Source: Larix kaempferi (taxonomy: Eukaryota > Streptophyta > Pinopsida > Pinales > Pinaceae). From it: a stretch of DNA of 64,000 nucleotides. Position numbers and translations under genes: made by a program. The stretch is taken from positions 13,139,001-13,203,000 of the forward strand of contig BSBM01001138.1 in NCBI GenBank assembly GCA_027924585.1, in the 5' to 3' direction. Under the pieces are notes generated by a model, which searched no databases, was not told the origin of the DNA, and was given only the letters and a program-made list of their open reading frames with translations. Positions 56,501 to 64,000 of the stretch are shown piece by piece (position 1 is the stretch's first letter; each line of letters begins with the position of its first letter).

Positions 56501-58900
56501 TAACTCAAGTTAGCTTGTTTGAGTAGGCATTTAAATAGCAGCATCGTCATCGTAGTCGTTATTGTACTTATCTAGTTCTGTCATCGTCCTTTCATTAATT
56601 AAATTCTATCGTCATCATAGCTGTCTTGTTGTTACCATTTAGATGGTAGCACCATGATGGTACAGTACCATAGTATCGCATGAAATAAAGTGGATTAGGG
56701 TTGAAGTAAGTTATCACTCCCATTACCAAACTATATATTATAGCACATATATGTTTGCGAGTTTCTACAAACTTATTGATTAACTATATAATACTCATAG
56801 TTCACCTTTCATATCCACCACTATAACTATACCTTAAACAACCAAGGTAGTTTTTACCTAGAGACTAGGCATTAATAGTATTTAGATAATTTAAAACAAA
56901 GACCAACCATAGGTTAACTATGGTACAAAATAAGATATGCATGAAATCTCTATCATTCTATAATCGTGATATTTCAAGTTCTCGTAACTATAGTGGTGTG
57001 ATTATCACGATTATTGGTTTATTATCAACATTGTATGTATACAAACTATTGCCATGAATTACAAACATTGCAATTTAAATAAAACAATAATACATGTTGT
57101 AATGTATTACCAACTTATAAGAAGTCGAATTTATAGCATTACAATGAAATATATTTTAACTAAACTCTTCGTGTGTAATAGTGATACTTATGACGATTTT
57201 AAATATTCATATAACATGAGATAGCAATGGTTAAAGTCACAATGAACATGCTGACAAGCCATTAATATGGATCTTGACAGGTTGATGGTTAGAGAGTTGG
57301 CGTCGATCTCCGAGCTATGGTAAAGATCATGTAATGATCCTGCATGTAAGATTTGATACTGCCTCCTTGCTAAGTGGTGAACCCAGAATCCATGTAGACA
57401 TGAATGACTCCATGTTGTTGTTGTGTAAGAGTTATATTCCATACATTGATTGTGTTTCTCCACCGTGTGCCATCGTGGCAAGTCAACCTGCAAATTAGGT
57501 CAGGTATTAAATTTTTGACATCGTTTATTTCGATGCTACGATTTTTGGCAAGGTGGAGACCATCGATGAAGATGGAAGTGAGCCGTTGGATGAAAACCCT
57601 AACATCTACTGTGTGTTGAGTTTATGAACTTGGGGAAGTGATTTCATTGTGTTATTGTCTTCGCTGGAGGTGGACGACAGGCTATCGACATTTCTGTTGA
57701 AAACCTTGGGAGGGATTCGACCTTGAGACTTCTAAATAAGTGGAAGTTACAGGTCTTAAAATTCTGTAATGGTGTTTGGTTTAATGGAAACCTACGTCTC
57801 TAGTTCGGAGTGTTATCGAAATAATGGTTGGCAGTTTCCTGGTATCTTCCACAGCACCCATCTTGTCATTTGTCAGAGAGCTTCAAGACTTGGCCAGGGT
57901 TTACGAAGGTAAGTGGTTCATCTTGGTGAACTATTTCTTTGATGCATTTTCATTTTTAGTTTTAATGTAGAATTTATTAACTTAGCTCGTCATTTGTCAG
58001 CTGCAGGGTTTAAGAGAGAAAAAGAGTAATGTTTTGATAAAGGTGTTAGCGTGCCTCAACACCGGTAAGCCTCGGGTCTTCCATAACCCTCATGATTCTC
58101 TTGGATGGTGGTTGAAGTGGTTCTGCTTAAGGAGACTCGTCATTTTCTCTGTCGCTGTTGTTAGTTGAGGAAATCTTGAAACATGCTTGTGGCTCTTGTT
58201 TTTCATTTTAAAGGTTTTTGGTTTCTGTAAGTGTAAATTTGTGAGACCCCCTAGAGCTATGCCTCGTCGATGTCCTGGTATAATGGGTTCTTTTGGAACT
58301 GCTGTAAACTTGGGTTAAACCCTTATTTTAATTTTGTTTGAAATTAATATTGAAACTCTTAGTTCTGAGAATCCACACTTCCAATGGTTAATTTTTGAAA
58401 ATGAGCCGTGAGCTCAATCACTGGGTAAACGATACTTCTTTCCTCGGAACATAAATTTGCATGTTTAAATTTTAATGGTTAAATGTCTGGGTATATCGAC
58501 TTCATACTGAAAGTTACTAAATGTCCTTTGAACTAGATTAGGGTTTGATGACATCGTTGATGAAAGGGGTTCTGTGTATATAAACTCCAACCTTAAAATG
58601 GAAATGTATGCTACCCTTTTGTATATGTCTGTGTGGTTTGTCTTGATATTGTAGGTCAATAATGTATGTTCTTATTTTTCCACGTTTGAATTCTAAGTAA
58701 AGTAAAAGGTTGAACTGAGATTTCAAACTGTTTTGCAAAGAAAAACAAATAGGGTCAAACCTCATTCGTGTTTTGTTAAAGATGAAAATATGAACATTAT
58801 TAATGATACTGGATCGGTTTCGATCCCAGGTTTGAAAAGAGTATAAAGTTTTGTTATGAAACAATAAAAGAGAAAATATGAATCTAGCTAGGGTTTTTCT
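53520..58900. other. Long AT-rich stretch without a supported gene
   Basis: No ORF has a recognisable domain. A minus frame at 55718-55900 (TTVDASTKQFADVVQKITAH...) looks protein-like but is short and unassigned. A small CAACAACTAA..TAAGATGTTAGTT repeat lies at 54795-54905. The missing UXS downstream exons were looked for (YDEGKR, EVYGDP words) and not found. Confidence 0.45.
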
Positions 58901-60441
58901 TTTGATACCAAACTCAGGTTTACAATAATCATAACAATGTTAGCAGGTCTAAAAGAGAAATAAATACAAGGCGAAAAATAGTAGTGTTTAGTAATTCTTC
59001 ATCAATTGTTAAATTTGTAGATAATACCTCCTTTCTATAATAAGTGAAAACAATGTGACTGTATAGTGCATAAAAATCGTAAAGACTATGTAAACTACAA
59101 TTCTGACTATAATTTAATTTCTATGCATATAATGTTGATGAAGTAATTTCAATGAAAATGTATGTGAAAGAAATATATGAATATGAAATATATGTGAAAA
59201 ACTATTGTTTTCCAGCTTATTATAAAGAATATTTTATTCAATGTTAGCAGTCTTAAAACAATGTAGAGTATGTAATTCATCTACCTTCCATGGACATAAT
59301 TTATGTGTAATGCAGGGTGATTGCATAGGAATTATTTATTTACTAATTATCATATAACTAAGAAATATTATATTTATTAATTATTATACAGAACCTCTTA
59401 CAATTATTTAACTTAGGAATAGAAAACTGATACATATAAGACTATTATCTATCTATCGAATTCAATGGAAAAACTTGCCTATCTTCTAATCTATTTTAAT
59501 TTGCATATCTCTACTAGAGTATGATGCTGCCAAACATCATGTGGAAAAATGGGGATATTGATTTACCAATTTAACATTAAATTTAAACATTAAGACTTAA
59601 ACATTTCCAGGATTAGATTCTTTTCGAAAGCAAATAAATAGAATAATACTAGATAAACATATCAGAATTGTTTACTGAGAATAAGTTAGGAAATCTTTTA
59701 AGAACCTGAGAAACTCTGTAGGGAAACAAACTACTCAGGAAGACTATTCCACCCAACCAAACTCCTGAAAACAGTCAAATACTGTCTTAGGACCCCTGAG
59801 CCTGTTCGTTGAACCACCAGGAGGAAGAAACTTCAAGAATTAGGACTTTTCTTGTTGTAGCAGTAATCTTCTAAATCTTCAATAGGTAGCAGTCCAAAAG
59901 ACTTGCTCCTACAACTCTGTTCTCTTCAATAATATGCAAAAACTCAATTTTCAATCACCGCTAACCTCCCTTATTCAAATCTCTCTTGAAATCACCTGGT
60001 TTATAAGAGGAAAATATTCTGCAGTAATATTGATTAAGGGCTGCCTGCCCAATTCGAATTTGCCTTTATAGGATGCCTAGGCCTTTTCAAATATTACTGG
60101 GTCATTAAATGAGTTTCCTGCTCACGCCCTCCACCTGGGGGATAATGCCCTATTTTAGGGGAAGTTGTCCCATAACCAACAGTTAGTGGTGTGATGTAAT
60201 TGATGCCATGTGTCCCATACCTTCCAACAGCTTCCATTCCTCCTAGTGGGTCAGTGAACACTCATTCAATAGTCCTCTTGAGTGTTTGTCTCCTAATTAA
60301 TTTATTTAAATAATAATATTCAGTAATTACATTCATCCATGATCAAAACTGATCATAATTAAAAAACTTGTAATCAAATTTAACATAAAGTATTTTTGCA
60401 AATAAATAATAATGTTCAGAAATTTGGGTAGGTGACATACA
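58900..60441 (-). repeat. Probable 3' LTR region of the minus-strand chromovirus (outer end unresolved)
   Basis: Read on the minus strand, ACTTAAGGGGGG (a polypurine tract) is followed by TGTATGTCACCTACCC, a good LTR start, at plus position 60441. The LTR therefore extends to lower coordinates, but its far end cannot be fixed without the partner copy. The lower part of this interval may be flanking DNA. Confidence 0.5.
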
Positions 60442-61012
60442 CCCCCCCTTAAGTCTCAACATCGTCCTCGATGTTGGCTAATCACTCCTTGAGTGTTGTT
60501 GAAATAGAGTTGGGTATGCTTCCTGCATACTACTCTCCAACTCCCAAGTTGCCTCTTCTGGGCTAAGGTGCTTCCATTGCACCTTCACTTTCCCAATGTT
60601 GCGATTGCGGAGAATAGTTTCCTCCTTCCGAGGATACAATCCAGTTCCACCAGAAAATCTCCGTCTTGTCCCACCTGTACATTATTCTAGTTTACAACAT
60701 GAGTAGTATCGTGCACATATTTCTTTAAAGACAACTTATGAAAAACATTATGTATTTTTAGGTTAGGTGGTAAGGCCAGTTGGTATTCCATTGCTCCAAC
60801 TTTAGATAATATTTCAAAAGGACCACAATACCTGGGTGCCAACTTGGCACATATCCCTAATTTCAGTGAACTCTTTTTCGGTATTATCTTGAGAAACACA
60901 TGTTCACCCACCTGGAACTCTTTATGAGTTCTTTTTGAATATGCTTGACTTTTCTTCCTATCTTGGGCAACTTTTAAATGTCCTTGAACCTGTTTCACAA
61001 TTAGTTCTAATT
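60442..61012 (-). pseudogene. Chromovirus integrase C-terminus and chromodomain remnant
   Basis: The minus frame 60687-60998 carries the Gypsy integrase tail (KSQAYSKRTHKEFQVGEHVF, LAPRYCGPFEILSKVG, IHNVFHKLSLKKY). Beyond its stop, other frames read GKVKVQWKHLSPEEATWELE, the C-terminal half of a chromodomain. In chromoviruses this domain guides integration to chromatin. Its N-terminal half is disrupted by frame changes. Removing the insertion at 61013-63061 joins it in phase to the integrase at 63062. Confidence 0.82.
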
Positions 61013-63061
61013 TGTAATGCTCCTAGAATGACTGTGGACCTTAAGGGCACTTGTCAAGTGACTCGGCTGAACAACTTCGATATAGTGGTCTCTTGAGCCT
61101 TGTTATGTCTTAAATGATTGAGGAAAACCTGAAGATGTGAATGATGACAATAATTGATAAATAAATTAACGAATTAAATTATATATATGAAGTGGGATAA
61201 TTTATTGATTATTTCTTGCTTAATGCTTAGCCTTGATTGATCAAGTCAAAGTACATTAGGACAGTTACAGTCCTAGCTCTGTGACTTGGGAGGACGCAAC
61301 TGAGATGCGTCATAGCTTTCCGCATTTATTCTGAACTTCGGGACAAAGTTCTAAATAAGTAGGGGTTATGTAGTGCCCCTAGACTACTGTAGACATTGAG
61401 GGCACCTGTTGGGTCACCCTATTATTTGAAACATTAGTAAAATAACCCTATAATTTTATTTTGAGTATATTTATGATTACGATTAACTTGGATATGAAAA
61501 CTGTACATACGAATGATGCTTAACAACTAGCTGTGCAATTGATTATGTGATTAGACGAATGAGTAATGATTAAGTAAATTATAGATGCTTAATGAAGCAA
61601 CGAATTTATAAACCAAATTGTGATTATTGAGGACAATGCTACTAATTTACGTTTGTGAGAAATGTGTGTAGCGACAGGTGAAACGGTTCACCGACGGACA
61701 CACAAAGGAATATAAAGTGTTGTAGAGTACAAGTAAATCACACACAGGGAGAGCGACGATGATGTTGACTTCCGACGGAATACCACGCTTGAGCAGATAA
61801 GCACTGATCTTCTTGCTCAAGAGGAAAGCGTGAGGGCATACGAGGTGGGCCACGACGGAGCTGGACACGTACGAGTTGGGGGGTGCGCAGTGAGAACGGA
61901 CTCACTCCTCAATGTCATTAGTCCCTAATAGCATGTAGACGGAGGATGGAAGGTAACGGCTCCTGAAATCCCTACATGAAGTTCCCGCAAGTCAAAACGG
62001 AAGGATGACGGCAGAAGGGCCTGACGGTGCGGTACCCTGCCGAGAACGGAAAGAGTGAATGCAAGGACCCAACGATGTCGTTCCTTGCCGAGTAATGGAA
62101 ACTACGGATGAATGGACTCAACGGAGTGGTGCCATGTCAAGGAAATTAAATTAAGGAACAAGGAGGCCCAACGGCGCGGCACCGGGTCCCTAGTAAAAGT
62201 TGATTGCTAAAATTAAGTGCGTTGAAACGTATAATTTTGTACCTAGAACTTTACTTAGAAATGCATTTGAGTACTTTAGGCATTTACACATAAATGATTA
62301 CTTTGGCATTTAAATAATATTAAGTGTTATTTAGGCATTGCACATGAAAGGATATTCCTAATTACTTAAAAATATTTATTTAGGAGCAAAATGGAATCCT
62401 AGGCATGGACACCTAGTCAATTCCACCTACACCACAAATCTAGGAGTTAATTGAAATATCTAGGGGACAAATATGAGCAAACTTAGGGATGTTGGTGCAT
62501 CTCCTAAAGGAACTGACACTTGGATGGGTGAGTTGTTTTTCATTAAAGAATTAATTAAATAATTATTTATGCATGAAGCGACATGTGTCGCAGGGGATTT
62601 TCCTTTAAAAGGGAGACTTTGGGGATGGGTAAAGGACCCAGACCCTGGATGACTATCGTAATATTGAGTTACCTCATGACTTGCTGCTATTGAGGGTTTG
62701 GCTGGAAATCTTGGTGGGGGGGAAACCCAAGCTGGGTTTTTTTTTAGAATTCTGTATGAACTTTACGACCCAAAGCTCGGGGGAGGCCATGCGACTGAAA
62801 GCATGAGCCTATGGTTGGGTGGCGAAGCTAACGGTTGCTTCGCCAATGGTTAAACGAGCTTTGCTAGAGGGATCCTACGGAAGAAGAAGGCGACAATGGA
62901 CCAACTGGATCGGGTTGACAGGTTAAGGTTTTGCTTATTTTTGTTCATTTATTCACGCTTTTTATTTTATTTTTCCAATAACTATGATGGCTAATTTGTT
63001 TGTATGAAGTTGTTAAAGTTTCAGGTTCAGTTCAAGGGGACCCTAAAGGAGGGGTCCTACA
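61013..63061. mobile_element. Internally deleted LTR element inserted in the chromovirus
   Basis: The 2049-base insertion starts TGTAATGCTCCTAG, ends GGGTCCTACA and is flanked by TAATT (61008-61012 and 63062-63066). A second LTR-like start, TGTAGTGCCCCTAG, occurs at 61369, directly after a purine-rich AAGTAGGGGTTA. The simplest reading is a truncated 5' LTR, loss of nearly all internal sequence, then polypurine tract and a full 3' LTR of about 1.69 kb (61369-63061). A minor minus frame inside (61647-61868) is not convincing. Confidence 0.75.
61369..63061 (+). repeat. Full-length LTR within the inserted element
   Basis: TGTAGTGCCCCTAG to GGGTCCTACA, about 1.69 kb. Its first 50 bases resemble 61013-61062. 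No gene is supported in it. Confidence 0.6.
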
Positions 63062-63066
63062 TAATT

Positions 63067-63984
63067 CTTGCAATAATTCAGGTCCTAAAACAACTCTATT
63101 GACTGGATCATTCCACGAAACAGGTGTATTACATTTCCTACCATAAAGAATTTCAAAAGGACTAAGTCTGGCTGAAGCATGATAATGATTATTATAAGCA
63201 AATTCTGCTAAGTGCAGATAATCTTCCCACTTACCAGATTGATCCTTAACATACATTCTTAATAAATCTTCTACCACTTGATTTACCCTTTCTGTCTATC
63301 CATCCGTCTGTGGATGAAATGCTGTACTGAAATTTAGAGTTGTATTCAATCCCTTAAACAGTGATCTCCAGAAGTTTCCTGTAAACATTGAGTCATGATC
63401 TGAAATTATTACCTTTGGTATTCCACGCAGTCTAAAAATCTGTTTCATAAAAATCTCTGCAATGTCTAGTGCTTTATGTGTGGTCTTCACTGGTATGAAA
63501 TGTGCTGCCTTGCAGAGTTTGTCCACCACCACCATGATGGAATCATGTTGTTTCTGATTTTTAGGCAATCCAGTAATGAATCTATGCTGATCACTTCCCA
63601 TTTCCAGCTTGGTATTGGTAATGGTTGCAACAATCCAGGAGGATGTTGGTGTTCAACCTTCACCTTTTGACAGTCCAAGCATTTTGCGATGTATTCTGCT
63701 ACTTCATCTTTCATTCTGGGCCAATAGTATTCTTTTCTCAGCATAGTGATGGTCTTTTGATATCTTGGATGACCAGAATAGTGGCTTTTATGCATCTCAT
63801 TTAATATCAGAAATTTTATTTCTGGTATATCTGGTACATACAATTTGTTTTTATATAATAATAGTCCATTTTCCTTAATTCTGTAATCTGCAATATAATT
63901 TTCAGAACTGTTATTGGCTATCTTTTCCTTCATTTTTCTGTATTCTTCATCTGTTTCACTTTTTTCCAGAATCTGATTTTCCAA
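63067..63984 (-). pseudogene. Chromovirus integrase, N-terminal and catalytic regions
   Basis: Minus-strand reading, in order: H2C2 zinc finger (HKSHYSGHPRYQKTITMLRK ... CLDCQKVK, frame 63487-63984), a frame change near 63590, catalytic core (ITGLPKNQKQHDSIMVVVDK, PKVIISDHDSMFTG, AFHPQTDG, frame 63296-63601), then TAG at 63296-63298, and ERVNQVVEDLL with YNNHYHASARLSPFEILYG (63032-63295). The stop falls where the family has an almost invariant Gln (DGQTER). The element runs past the window end, where RNase H and RT would be expected. Confidence 0.88.
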
Positions 63985-64000
63985 ATCGGTTGAATAATTA

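Overview
The window looks like plant nuclear DNA dominated by nested transposable elements, most likely from a gymnosperm such as a conifer. This rests on protein-level resemblance of the Ty1/Copia polyproteins and a UDP-xylose-synthase pseudogene to land-plant families, the low gene density, and long AT-rich spacers with old, decayed elements. The conifer assignment is an inference, not a proof. I found no intact ordinary host gene and no rRNA, tRNA or CRISPR array.

Layout. 1-1990: AT-rich repeats and a G-rich island, nothing coding. 1991-4128: minus-strand Ty3/Gypsy gag and protease remnant, followed by its probable LTR. About 6060-6400: palindromic minisatellite. 9100-10750: a non-autonomous LTR element with a zinc-knuckle ORF and a 272 bp LTR. 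10149-21865: a 2.2 kb tandem duplication (copies A and B). Copy A is split by a decayed Copia element, C1 (11483-18758, TSD TTTTC). About 20.5-23.5 kb: broken minus-strand exons of an unrecognised gene. About 23.5-26.02 kb: a degenerate satellite whose units each hold an inverted repeat.

From 26023: an En/Spm (CACTA) remnant with a terminus, subterminal repeats, minus-strand exon fragments, a SET-domain ORF (39228-40432) and a truncated TNP2 transposase (40858-41776). It is interrupted by a Tat/Ogre-like Gypsy element that lacks its RT core (28409-36867, TSD GTATG). A second CACTA-like end begins at 41777. 44606-53400: the two parts of a UDP-xylose-synthase (UXS) pseudogene, split by a young, apparently intact Copia element, C2 (45087-52998, TSD TTATT, LTRs differing at 2 of 489 positions by hand count). 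About 53.5-58.9 kb: nothing recognised. 60442-64000: a minus-strand chromovirus whose integrase is split by an internally deleted LTR element (61013-63061, TSD TAATT). It runs off the window end.

Working logic. C2 is the only element here that looks capable of making all its own products. The others are broken. Nested target-site duplications give a relative order: duplication before C1, CACTA before the Tat-like element, UXS before C2. Three themes stand out. Both Copia elements carry long arrays of unrelated tandem repeats between the end of pol and the 3' LTR. Broken elements repeatedly carry TAG where CAG (Gln) is expected, as predicted for deamination of CHG-methylated cytosine. A SET-domain ORF sits immediately upstream of a CACTA transposase in the same orientation.
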